A DNA stretch of 64,000 nt, from positions 4,836,001 through 4,900,000 of the forward strand of contig NZ_CP077062.1 of the NCBI RefSeq assembly GCF_019039255.1, written 5' to 3'. Of the stretch, positions 33,745 to 42,044 are shown one piece after another. This DNA is from Nocardioides panacis (GTDB lineage: Bacteria > Actinomycetota > Actinomycetes > Propionibacteriales > Nocardioidaceae). Within the stretch, counting starts at the first letter, position 1. Each line of letters opens with the position of its first letter. The notes under the pieces were generated by a model. That model made no database searches. It was not told the origin of the DNA and saw only the letters and a list, made by a program, of their open reading frames with translations. Position numbers and translations under genes: made by a program.

Positions 33745-34007
33745 CGCTCTGCGCCTCCCCTGAACCGGAACGATCGGAGTCGGAGGGCCGACGACCAACC
33801 CGAAGCCGCCGGGGTGCGGATCCATGCTGGCACCAAACGATCCGGGCAGCCATGGCTCATCCTGCGCACTCGGACCGGGAAACCGATCTAGACCGTGGCT
33901 TTTGCCCGTTGCCCGGCGCGAAGACGCGGACGGAGCATGGCCGGGTTGTTCGGTCGCGTGCGACCCGGCCCGCGGCCGAGTGTTCGTCCAACTCCCAGGA
34001 GGCCGAC

Positions 34008-34355
34008 ATGCCCCAGTTCCTCTTCCAGGTCGCCTACACGAGCGGCTCGTGGGCCAAGCAGGTACGCGACCAGGCCAACGTCCTGGAGCGCATCTCGCCG
34101 CTGCTCAAGGCGTGCAACGGACGCGTGGACAGCTGCTTCTACGCCTTCGGCGACTACGACCTCGTCCTGATCGCGGACTTCCCGAACGCCGAGGAGGCCG
34201 CGTCGTTCTCGCTCGCCGCCACCGCCGGCGGGTCGCTCAAGGCGATCAAGACCACCCCGCTGCTCACCGTCGACCAGGGCATCTCCGCGATGCACCGGGC
34301 CGCCGAGGCCGGCAAGAACTACGTGCCGCCGGTGGACACCCCCGTCAACCGGTGA
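34008..34355 (+). CDS. GYD domain protein
   Basis: A 115-residue protein starting MPQFLFQVAYTSGSWAKQV with AGGAGG 5 nt upstream. CFYAFGDYDLVLIADFPNAEEAASFSLAA contains the G-D/Y-D signature of the GYD domain, a small ferredoxin-like fold of unknown function. It is monocistronic by spacing. Confidence 0.87.
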   Translation: MPQFLFQVAYTSGSWAKQVRDQANVLERISPLLKACNGRVDSCFYAFGDYDLVLIADFPNAEEAASFSLAATAGGSLKAIKTTPLLTVDQGISAMHRAAEAGKNYVPPVDTPVNR

Positions 34356-34490
34356 CCGGAGGCCCGGGTCGGGGTTGCGGGAGGTCCGGGGCGACGTCGG
34401 ACAGGTAGTCAATTGGGCCTATGGGCACCTCGTGGCGCACTCCCTACCGTGACTGACCAGAAGGGTCCGTCGCACAAGGGGGGTAGGGGA

Positions 34491-36684
34491 ATGGCTCAGC
34501 TGTCACGCCGGACCGGTGTCGTGGTGCTGGTCGCACTCGCGCTGGCCGTCCCGGCCACCGCCGCCCCCTCCCAGGCCGTCCCCGCGGGGACGCAGGGCGC
34601 GCCGGAGGGACGGTTCAGGCCCGGGGCGCCCGGGACCGGGGACCCGTACTTCCCGCGGGACGGCAACCGCGGCTACGACGTCAAGCGCTACGTGCTGGAC
34701 CTGCGCTACCGGCCCTCGACCGGGCGGCTGGCCGGCGTCGCGACGATCCGGGCGCGCAGCACGCAGGACCTGTCCCGGTTCAACCTGGACCTGGACGGGC
34801 TGCGGGTGCGGTCGGTCCGCGTGGACGGTCGGCGGGCGACCTGGCGGCGGCACGCCGGAGAGCTGACGATCGACCCGCAGGGCCCCGGACTGCGGCGCGG
34901 GCACCGGTTCCGCACCGTGATCAGGTACGGCGGCCGGCCGCGGCTCCTGCCGTCGCAGAGCCTGGGCGCGGGCGGCTTCTTCCACACCGACGACGGGGCC
35001 GTGGTCGCCGGGCAGCCGCACGCGGCGTCGGCGTGGTTCCCGGTCAACGACCACCCGACCGACAAGGCCGGCTACACGTTCCGGATCAGCGCGCCGCGCG
35101 CCCTCCAGGTGGTCGCCAACGGGACGTTGGAGCGGCGCCGCCGGCACGGTGCGTTCACGACCTGGACCTGGTCGGCCGGCAAGCCGATGGCGTCCTACCT
35201 CGCCACGATGGCCATCGGGCACTTCGCCCTGAGCCACCACCGCCGGCGCGGGATCAGCTACTGGGACGCCATCGACAGCCGGCTGTTCCAGCCCGTCGCC
35301 GCCCCCCGGACCGGCCGGCAGCTGGCGATCGGCCAGCAGGCCGACTCCTCCTACAAGCGGCTGACGCGCTCGATCGACGTACCGGCCGGCGGCGCGCAGC
35401 TGTCGTTCTGGGTCACCCGGAACACCGAGCCCGACTGGGACTTCTTCTTCGTCGAGGCGCACACCGCCGGCCTCGACGACTGGACCACGCTCGCCGACAC
35501 CCAGGGTCACACCTCGACCGGCACCGGCGCGTCGTGCCCGTCGTGGCTGGGGCTGCACCCCTTCCTCGCGCACTACCAGACCCCCCCGGGCGGACGGGTC
35601 CTGCGCCGCCTCGGGGAGCACCGGGTCGTGGCACGCGGCGTCCGGCGCCAGCGACGGCTACGAGAACTGGGTGGTCGACCTCAGCGCCTACGCCGGACGC
35701 ACGGTCGAGGTGTCGCTCAGCCAGGCCAGCGACGAGACCTTCCAGATGTACGGCGCCTTCGTCGACGACGTCACCGTCTCCACCGGCCAGGGCAGCACCT
35801 CGTTCGAGGCGGACGGCGACACCCTGGACGGGTGGACGACCCCTGGACCGCCGCCCGGGAGCCCGGGGAACACCAATGACTGGATCGTCGGGACCGCCGC
35901 GCAGACACCCCCGTCGCCGGGGGCGGTCGCCCGGGCGTCGCTCCGCCGGCAGCCGGAGATCCTCGCCTTCCTCTCGCACTACTTCGGCCGGTACCCCTTC
36001 AAGGTCGCCGGCGGCATCGTGGAGAAGGACGACCGGCTCCAGTTCGCGCTGGAGACGCAGACCCGGCCGGTCTACGCGAGCGCGTTCTTCACCAACCGGA
36101 CCGACGGGGACAGCGTCGTGGTGCACGAGCTCACCCACCAGTGGTACGGCGACAGCCTCGCGGTGCGGCGCTGGCGCGACATCTGGCTCAACGAGGGCTT
36201 CGCGACGTACGCCGAGTGGCTGTGGGCCCGGCACGTGGGCACCGGGTCGCCTGCCGCGATCTTCGCCCTCGCCTACAACGCGATCCCCGCCGGCGACCCG
36301 TTCTGGAGCCTGCGGATCGGCAACCCGGGACCCGACCACCTCTTCGACCAGCCGGTCTACCTGCGGGGCGCGATGACCCTGCACCGGCTGCGGCAGCAGG
36401 TCGGCGACCGCGACTTCTTCCGGATCCTGCGGCGCTGGGCCGGCGCCCGGGCCGGCGGCAACGTGTCCACCCCGGAGTTCGTCCGGCTCGCGGAGCGGGT
36501 CTCGGGCCAGCACCTCCACGCGCTGTTCCGGACCTGGCTGTACACGCCTCGCAAGCCCGCCCTGCCCCGGTCGGCCGCGCCGCGGTCCGGTGGCGGGGGA
36601 CAGGCCTACGCGCCGGGACGGTCCAGCGGGAAGGGCGCCAGGTCGAGCGTGTGCAAGCCGCGGTGCGCCTTGGCGGCGAGGTAG
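34491..36684 (+). pseudogene. Secreted M1-family metallopeptidase with an inserted beta-domain, frameshifted
   Basis: Two frames give one protein of about 730 residues. A signal peptide (MAQLSRRTGVVVLVALALA) is followed by the M1 N-terminal beta domain (GYDVKRYVLDLRYRPSTGRL, SAWFPVNDHPTDKAGYTF). About 35290-35900 encodes an extra jelly-roll-like domain (LSFWVTRNTEPDWDFFFVEA, DGYENWVVDLSAYAGRTVEV), as found in immune-inhibitor-A-like proteins. Then comes the catalytic domain, with HELTHQ at 36123-36140 and NEGFATYAEW. The frame is broken by one extra C in a run of seven (35581-35587). The 3' end overlaps the converging ribA gene by 79 nt, so the true C-terminus may be shorter. Confidence 0.85.
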
Positions 36685-37238
36685 CGCTCGTTCGCGGGGG
36701 AGCGGTGCACGCCCGTGGGCACCCGGGTGGCCACGGTGACGCCGAGCCGGTCGAGCTGGACCGCCTTGTCCGGGTTGTTGCTGAGCAGGTCCACCTGCGT
36801 CTCGCCCAGGGCGTTCAGCATCTGGGCGGCGACCGTGTAGTCCCGCTGGTCGGCGCCGTAGCCGAGGGCGAGGTTGGCGTCGTACGTGTCGAGCCCGGTG
36901 TCCTGCAGGGCGTAGGCGTCGAGCTTGGCGTAGAGACCGATCCCGCGGCCCTCCTGGCGCAGGTAGAGCAGGTAGCCGCCGCGGTCCCCGATCCGCTCGA
37001 CCGCCTCGCGCAGCTGCGGGCCGCAGTCGCACCGCTGGCTGCCGAACACGTCCCCGGTGAGGCACTCGCTGTGCAGCCGGACCAGCGGGGTGCCGGTGCC
37101 GTCGCCCAGCCGGAGCGCGAGGTGCTCGCCGCCGTCGACGAGCCCGTCGAAGGTGAACACCTGTGCGGTCGCCACGAAGCCGTCGGACAGCCGGAGCGGC
37201 ACGTCCAGCCGGGTGCGCACCGTCGCGGGGGACAGCAC
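36606..37238 (-). CDS. ribA: GTP cyclohydrolase II, stand-alone
   Basis: A 210-residue enzyme of normal length. Zinc ligands are Cys59, Cys70 and Cys72 in the span LHSECLTGDVFGSQRCDCG; RQEGRGIGLYAKLDAYALQD is the catalytic and GTP-binding block. The reaction opens GTP to 2,5-diamino-6-ribosylamino-4(3H)-pyrimidinone 5'-phosphate. It is not fused to RibB and has no ribE or ribH nearby, so it may serve a dedicated pathway and not general riboflavin supply. It starts at GTG 37238, 1 nt after the reductase stop, as last gene of the minus-strand operon. Confidence 0.93.
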   Translation of the reverse strand: MLSPATVRTRLDVPLRLSDGFVATAQVFTFDGLVDGGEHLALRLGDGTGTPLVRLHSECLTGDVFGSQRCDCGPQLREAVERIGDRGGYLLYLRQEGRGIGLYAKLDAYALQDTGLDTYDANLALGYGADQRDYTVAAQMLNALGETQVDLLSNNPDKAVQLDRLGVTVATRVPTGVHRSPANERYLAAKAHRGLHTLDLAPFPLDRPGA

Positions 37239-37239
37239 G

Positions 37240-37932
37240 TCAGGCCCCCCGGAACCGGGACGAGAGCGCGTAGCGCAGCAGCACCACGTCCCCGATCCGG
37301 TCCACGTCGACGAGCTCGGCCCGGTGGTCCGGGTTCCACGGGAAGGGGCCGTCGCCCACGAACCGCCGCCCGCGCGGGTCGCCGACGAAGAACGGCGCGA
37401 CGACCAGGTGCAGCTCGTCGGCGAGGTCGGCGGTCAGGAACTGGGTGTGCACCGAGCCGCCGCCCTCGACCATCAGCCGCCGCACGCCGCGCGCGTAGAG
37501 GTCCTCGCTCAGCGCGCGTACGTCGACCCGGGGACCGCCGTCGACCACGGTGGCCACGCGGCCCAGCCGGGCCCGCGCGTCGTCGACGGTCCTCGTGGGG
37601 CAGTAGACGAGCTTGTCGCTGTCGCCGGCGGTGAAGAACCGGGCGCCGGTGTCCAGGTCGGCGTGCTCGGTCACGGTCACCTTCATCGGCGAGGGGCACT
37701 GGCCGCGGGCCACCCGCCGGGCCCGCCGGGCCGGGTCGCGGACCAGCAGCCGCGGGTCGTCGTTGCGGACGGTCGCGGCGCCGACCAGGATCGCGTCGCA
37801 GTCCGCGCGGACCGCGTCGACCCGGTCGAAGTCGGCGTCGTTGGAGAACAGCACGCGGTCCTCGCCCGGGCCGTCGAGGTAGGCGTCGAGGGACATCCCG
37901 CAGCTCAGCAGGGTGTAGGGGCGGTCAGCCAC
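37240..37932 (-). CDS. RibD C-terminal-like pyrimidine reductase (dihydrofolate reductase family)
   Basis: A 230-residue protein with only the reductase half of RibD: PYTLLSCGMSLDAYLDGP, then DCDAILVGAATVRNDDPRLLVRD, and RRLMVEGGGSVHTQFLTADLADELHLVVAPFFVGD, the classic RibD_C blocks for NADPH and substrate binding. There is no deaminase domain, as in archaeal and fungal reductases that act directly on the GTP cyclohydrolase II product. Being next to ribA supports that substrate. GTG start at 37932, overlapping the upstream membrane-protein gene by 8 nt. Confidence 0.88.
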   Translation of the reverse strand: MADRPYTLLSCGMSLDAYLDGPGEDRVLFSNDADFDRVDAVRADCDAILVGAATVRNDDPRLLVRDPARRARRVARGQCPSPMKVTVTEHADLDTGARFFTAGDSDKLVYCPTRTVDDARARLGRVATVVDGGPRVDVRALSEDLYARGVRRLMVEGGGSVHTQFLTADLADELHLVVAPFFVGDPRGRRFVGDGPFPWNPDHRAELVDVDRIGDVVLLRYALSSRFRGA

Positions 37933-38824
37933 GGGCGGCCTCCAGTTCGACGTGTCGGTGCAGCGAGTCCACGACCAGCACGACCACGCCGGGCAGGCTG
38001 GCGACCAGCACCAGGACGCCGTACGTGACCGCGGTGGCGACGCCGGCGGAGGCGCCGAGCCCGGCCGCGGAGAATGCCCAGGCGGCGACCCCCTCGCGCG
38101 GGCCCCAGCCGGCGACGTTGGTCGGCACCGCCATCGCCAGCAGCACGAGCAGCGCGAGCGGCAGCAGCCGGACCGGTGACGCGGGTACCCCGGCGGTGCG
38201 GGCCGCGACCCAAAAGACCGCCAGGTGGCCGACGACCGCGAGGCCGGACAGCAGCGCCACCCCGAGCGGTGACCCGCGGGTGGCGAGGGCGTGCAGGTCC
38301 GTGCGGAGCACCGGCACCGCGACGCGGACGACGAGCAGACCCACCGCGGCCGCGGCGACCGCGACGAGCAGCACGCGCGGCATCGAGGAGCGGACCGGGG
38401 ACGGCAGCACCAGCAGGACCACCACCGCCACGGCCCCCTGGGTGACCTGCCCCGCCACCCGCTCCCAGGCGACCGCCCGCAGCGCGCGACCGGTGGCCCG
38501 GACCTCCCGGCCGTGCCGCACCCCCCGGTGCACGTCGCCGACGACGCCGCCGGGCAGCGTGGTGTTGAGCAGCTGGGCACGGTACGACGCCGCGACCGCC
38601 GTCCGCAGGGGCAGGTCCAGGCCCAGGCCGGCGGCGACCAGCCGCCACCGCCACGCACCGCAGACCGTGGTCGCGACGGTGACCGCGGACGCGGCGCCGA
38701 CCGCCCAGGCGTCGAGGGCGCGCAGCCCGTCGACGAACGGGCCGGCGCCGACCCGGGCGACCAGCAGCACCAGCACGCCGGCGCCGGCCAGCAGCCGCGC
38801 CCACCGCCAGCGCCCGGCGGTCAC
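37925..38824 (-). CDS. UPF0104 / lysylphosphatidylglycerol synthase-type transmembrane protein
   Basis: A 299-residue protein with about seven to eight hydrophobic helices. LLNTTLPGGVVGDVHRGVRHGREV and AMAVPTNVAGWGPREGVAAWAF are the two conserved loops of the UPF0104 (flippase-like) domain. It lacks the catalytic domain of MprF. Family members are often next to glycosyltransferases and are thought to move lipid-linked products across the membrane; that role is inferred. It starts at GTG 38824, overlapping the GT4 stop by 4 nt. Confidence 0.85.
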   Translation of the reverse strand: MTAGRWRWARLLAGAGVLVLLVARVGAGPFVDGLRALDAWAVGAASAVTVATTVCGAWRWRLVAAGLGLDLPLRTAVAASYRAQLLNTTLPGGVVGDVHRGVRHGREVRATGRALRAVAWERVAGQVTQGAVAVVVLLVLPSPVRSSMPRVLLVAVAAAAVGLLVVRVAVPVLRTDLHALATRGSPLGVALLSGLAVVGHLAVFWVAARTAGVPASPVRLLPLALLVLLAMAVPTNVAGWGPREGVAAWAFSAAGLGASAGVATAVTYGVLVLVASLPGVVVLVVDSLHRHVELEAARG

Positions 38825-39873
38825 GCGGCCACCCCGCACAGCACGCGGGCGACCCGCTCGGTGGTCGCCGGCCAGCCCGCGAGAGCCTCGCGCCGGGCCC
38901 GGGCGGCCTCCCGCAGCCCGGCGCGCAGCGCCGCGTCGGTCAGCCACCGCTCCAGCGCCGTGCCCAGCGCGTCGGCGTCGTGCGGCGGCACCAGCAGCCC
39001 GGGGCGCCGGCCGTCCGGCAGCGTGCCCAGCGCCTCGGGGACGCCGCCGACGGTGGTCGCGACCACCGGCAGCCCGCGGGCGAGCGCCTCGGTGACGACC
39101 ATCCCGTAGCTCTCCAGCCGGGTCGGCAGCACCAGCAGGTCCGCCGACGCGTACGCCGCGGCGAGGGCGTCACCGCGCAGGGCGTCGTGGAAGCAGACCC
39201 GGTCCGCCAGGCCGGCGCCCGCCACCTGGCGCCGGACCCGGGCGACGTACGCCGGGTCGCGGGTCAGCGAGCCGACGACGCTGCACCGCCAGGGCAGGCC
39301 GGAGACGCCGGCGAGCGCCGAGACCAGCAGGTCGTGGCCCTTGTGCCGGGACACCGCCGCGACGCAGAGCAGCCGGCCGCCGGTCGGCGTGCCCCGCGCC
39401 AGGCCGGCGGGGTCGACCCCGGGCTCGGCGACGTGCACCCGCTCGGGACGCAGGCCGTGCCGCTCGAGCAGCAGGCAGCGGGTCCACCGGCTCGTGGTCA
39501 GCACCGCCCCGGCGGCGGCCAGCACCGCGTGCTCGGCCGCGCCGAGCGGCATGTGCACCAGGACGACCAGCCGCACCCGGGCGGACTGCGGCACCAGCAC
39601 GGCGGCCGCGGCCGCGGCGACCAGGCCGTCCACCAGCAGCAGCACGTCGTCCGGCACCCCCGCCACGACGGAGGCCAGCGCGGCGAGCGCCGCGGCGTCC
39701 GGTCGCGGCCAGCACCCCGGCACGGCGTGCTCGTGCACCCTCCAGCCCGCCGACCGCAGGCCGTCGAGCACCCGCCGGTCGTAGGCGTTGCCGCCACTCG
39801 GCCGGGCCGGGTCGTCCAGCCCCTCGGGCACGACGGCGTGCACGGTGCCCGTGCGCGGCGGCCGGCCGGTCAC
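38821..39873 (-). CDS. Family 4 glycosyltransferase
   Basis: A 350-residue GT-B enzyme. [34 protein letters not shown] is the acceptor-side start, [20 protein letters not shown] begins the nucleotide-sugar domain, and [25 protein letters not shown] contains the E-x7-E motif of retaining GT4 enzymes. The GTG at 39873 overlaps the PTPS-like stop by 4 nt. It should transfer a sugar onto a product of the surrounding pathway. Confidence 0.88.
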   Translation of the reverse strand: MTGRPPRTGTVHAVVPEGLDDPARPSGGNAYDRRVLDGLRSAGWRVHEHAVPGCWPRPDAAALAALASVVAGVPDDVLLLVDGLVAAAAAAVLVPQSARVRLVVLVHMPLGAAEHAVLAAAGAVLTTSRWTRCLLLERHGLRPERVHVAEPGVDPAGLARGTPTGGRLLCVAAVSRHKGHDLLVSALAGVSGLPWRCSVVGSLTRDPAYVARVRRQVAGAGLADRVCFHDALRGDALAAAYASADLLVLPTRLESYGMVVTEALARGLPVVATTVGGVPEALGTLPDGRRPGLLVPPHDADALGTALERWLTDAALRAGLREAARARREALAGWPATTERVARVLCGVAA

Positions 39874-40268
39874 GGTGCCCGCTCGTAGCTGGCCCACGCG
39901 ACGGGCGACTCGTGCAGCGTCACCGCGATCGCGGCGAGCTCGTCGGCGTCGAGGCCGAGGGCGCCCTGCCGGACCCGGTCGGCCAGCCGGTCCGCGACGA
40001 CCTGCGCGAGCACCTCGGTGGTGGTGTTCAGCCCGGCCAGCGACGGGTCCTCGTCGAGGTTGCCGTAGGACAGCGCGCCGACGACGGCGTGCAGCTCCTC
40101 GGCCGCCCGCCCGATGTCGACGACTATCCCGTCGGCGTCCAGCCGCGCGCGGCGGAACGTCACGTCCACCACGAACGTGGCCCCGTGCAGCTGCTGCGCC
40201 GGGCCGAACACCTCGCCGCGCAGGCTGTGGGCGACCATCATGTGGTCGCGGACCGTCACGCTGAACAC
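39870..40268 (-). CDS. 6-pyruvoyl-tetrahydropterin synthase / QueD-like protein with altered active site
   Basis: A 132-residue T-fold protein starting at GTG 40268 ([18 protein letters not shown]). His14 and His28 fit two of the three zinc ligands, but the usual C-x3-H-G-H motif reads [10 protein letters not shown]: the catalytic Cys is missing and the third His is Ala. The C-terminal half ([26 protein letters not shown]-like [15 protein letters not shown]) keeps the conserved Glu of the pterin-binding pocket. It may act on a different pterin-like substrate or bind without the lyase step. It overlaps the dehydrogenase gene by 13 nt. Confidence 0.85.
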   Translation of the reverse strand: MFSVTVRDHMMVAHSLRGEVFGPAQQLHGATFVVDVTFRRARLDADGIVVDIGRAAEELHAVVGALSYGNLDEDPSLAGLNTTTEVLAQVVADRLADRVRQGALGLDADELAAIAVTLHESPVAWASYERAP

Positions 40269-41254
40269 GGCACCGCCCCCGTCCCGTAGGTGAGTGAGTG
40301 GCACAGCGCCGGCAGGTCGCCGGTGGCGAGTCGCGGCATCACCTCCGGCAGCTCCTCGAACCGGGACTCGCCGGTCAGCAGGACGTCGTACGCCGGGTCG
40401 CGCAGCAGGTCCAGGGCGAGGGCGAGCCGCTCGCGGGTGGTCCGGCGGCCGCGGCGCGCCGCCGCGACGGTGCCCACCTGGCTGGCCCGCACCGCCAGCC
40501 GCCCCGAGTGGAACGAGCCGCCCAGCGACACGGTGGTCTCCGCGTCGCCGTACCAGCTCAGCTCGAGCACCTCCGCCTCCGGCGCCAGCAGGTCGAGGGA
40601 CAGCTGCAGCCCCGCGGACGTGGCGGTGGTGTGCACCACCAGGTCGCGGCCCCCGGGCGCGGCGTCGGGCTCCGCGAACGACGCGCCCAGCGCGGCCGCG
40701 ACGGGCGCCCGGCCGGCGTCCACGTCGACGAGCGTCACCTCGACGCCGGGGACCTGCGCGAGCAGCCGGGCGACGCAGCAGCCGACCATGCCGGCCCCGA
40801 CCACGGCGACCCGGTCGCCGAGGAGGGGAGCGGCGTCCCACAGGGCGTTCACGGCGGTCTCGACGGCCCCGGCGAGCACCGCCCGGGCGGTCGGCACCCC
40901 GTCGGGGACCAGCGTGAGCGCGTCGACGGGGACGACGTACGCCGTCTGGTGCGGGTAGAGGCAGAACACCGTCCGTCCCCGCAGCGCGGCCGGTCCCTCC
41001 TCCACGACTCCGACGCTGAGGTAGCCGTACTTGACCGGTCCCGGGAAGTCGCCGTCCTGGAACGGCGCCCGCATCACCGCGTGCTGGCTGACCGGCACCC
41101 CGCCGCGGAACACCAGCGACTCGGTGCCGCGGCTCACCCCGGACCGCAGGGTGCGCACCAGCGCCTCGCCCGCGCCCGGCCGCGGCAGCCGGACGCGGCG
41201 GATCTCGCCGGCACCGGGGCCGCTCACCCAGAACGCCTGCGCCTCAGTCTCCAT
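40256..41254 (-). CDS. Zinc-type (MDR) alcohol dehydrogenase family protein
   Basis: A 332-residue protein: GroES-like N-terminal domain ([38 protein letters not shown]) and Rossmann domain [23 protein letters not shown]. The usual GHE zinc-binding motif is not visible, so it may be a zinc-independent or reductase-type member. It is the first gene of the six-gene operon ending in ribA. A SigL-type promoter lies 66-93 nt upstream on the same strand. Confidence 0.87.
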   Translation of the reverse strand: METEAQAFWVSGPGAGEIRRVRLPRPGAGEALVRTLRSGVSRGTESLVFRGGVPVSQHAVMRAPFQDGDFPGPVKYGYLSVGVVEEGPAALRGRTVFCLYPHQTAYVVPVDALTLVPDGVPTARAVLAGAVETAVNALWDAAPLLGDRVAVVGAGMVGCCVARLLAQVPGVEVTLVDVDAGRAPVAAALGASFAEPDAAPGGRDLVVHTTATSAGLQLSLDLLAPEAEVLELSWYGDAETTVSLGGSFHSGRLAVRASQVGTVAAARRGRRTTRERLALALDLLRDPAYDVLLTGESRFEELPEVMPRLATGDLPALCHSLTYGTGAVPCSA

Positions 41255-41277
41255 CGGCCCTTCCCACCCGCCCCCGT

Positions 41278-41305
41278 TGAACCGGGACCGCCACCCGTCC
41301 GTCTA
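41278..41305 (+). promoter_or_regulatory. SigL-type ECF promoter for the plus-strand pair
   Basis: TGAACC at 41278-41283, a 16-nt spacer, and CGTCTA at 41300-41305. The expected start point near 41312 leaves a leader of about 20-30 nt with GGAGG at 41325-41329. The same hexamer and spacer occur at three other places nearby, including before the sigma gene itself. Confidence 0.75.
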
Positions 41306-41319
41306 CCTGCTGTCCCCCA

Positions 41320-41347
41320 TGAACGGAGGCCGGGTGCCGATGGTTCA
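41320..41347 (-). promoter_or_regulatory. SigL-type ECF promoter for the six-gene minus-strand operon
   Basis: On the minus strand, TGAACC (41347-41342), a 16-nt spacer and CGTTCA (41325-41320). The start point would be near 41313, giving a leader of about 59 nt before the ATG at 41254. It faces the plus-strand promoter, so the two transcripts would begin within a few bases of each other and each cross the other's promoter. Confidence 0.75.
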
Positions 41348-42044
41348 ACGTGGTCCGATGCTCGGCCTGCTCGCGCAGCTGTCCGTGCTGGCCGGGCTCG
41401 CCGCGACGGTCGGGCTCGGCGCCCCCGGCTGGGCGGTCGGCCTGGCCTGCGGCTCCGTCACGGCGGGCGCCCTGACGGTGGCGCTGCCCGCCCATGGTCT
41501 GGACCGGTTGGGCCCGGCGGACCGGGTCACGCTGACCCGCGCCGTGCTCGTCGGCGGGGTCGCCGCGCTGGTGGCCGCCCACCCGGCGCCGGTGGCGCTG
41601 CTCGTCGGGCTGGCCGCGGTGGCGCTGGTGCTCGACCGGGTGGACGGCGAGGTGGCGCGGCGCACCGGATCGGTCTCCGGGTTCGGTGCGGCGTTCGACA
41701 TGGAGGTCGACGCGTTCCTGGTCCTCGTGCTCAGCGTGTACGTCGCCCGCACCGCCGGGGCGTGGGTCCTGCTGATCGGTCTCGCGCGCTACGCGCTCTG
41801 GGTCGCGGGGCGGTTCGCGCCATGGCTGCGGGAGCCGGTGCCGACCCGGCCGTGGGCCAAGGTGGTCGCCGCCGTCCAGGGGGTGGTGCTGACCGCGGTC
41901 GCGGCCGACCTGCTCCCCGCCGCGGTGGAGGTGACCGCTCTCGTGCTGGCCCTGGTCCTGCTCACCGAGTCCTTCGCCCACCAGGTCCTCTGGCTCCGGC
42001 GGCACCGGGTGCCTGCCCCGGTCCGGGTCGGGGTGCCGACGTGA
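41334..42044 (+). CDS. CDP-alcohol phosphatidyltransferase family protein
   Basis: A 236-residue membrane protein with about six hydrophobic segments. The CDP-OH-P motif D-x2-DG-x2-AR-x8-G-x3-D-x3-D is intact, beginning at Asp101 (DRVDGEVARR, then GAAFDMEVD). Such enzymes move a phosphatidyl or similar group from a CDP-alcohol to an acceptor alcohol. GGAGG at 41325-41329 supports GTG 41334 or ATG 41340 as start; an ATG at 41319 is too near the promoter start point. The next gene overlaps its stop by 4 nt. Confidence 0.87.
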   Translation: MPMVQRGPMLGLLAQLSVLAGLAATVGLGAPGWAVGLACGSVTAGALTVALPAHGLDRLGPADRVTLTRAVLVGGVAALVAAHPAPVALLVGLAAVALVLDRVDGEVARRTGSVSGFGAAFDMEVDAFLVLVLSVYVARTAGAWVLLIGLARYALWVAGRFAPWLREPVPTRPWAKVVAAVQGVVLTAVAADLLPAAVEVTALVLALVLLTESFAHQVLWLRRHRVPAPVRVGVPT

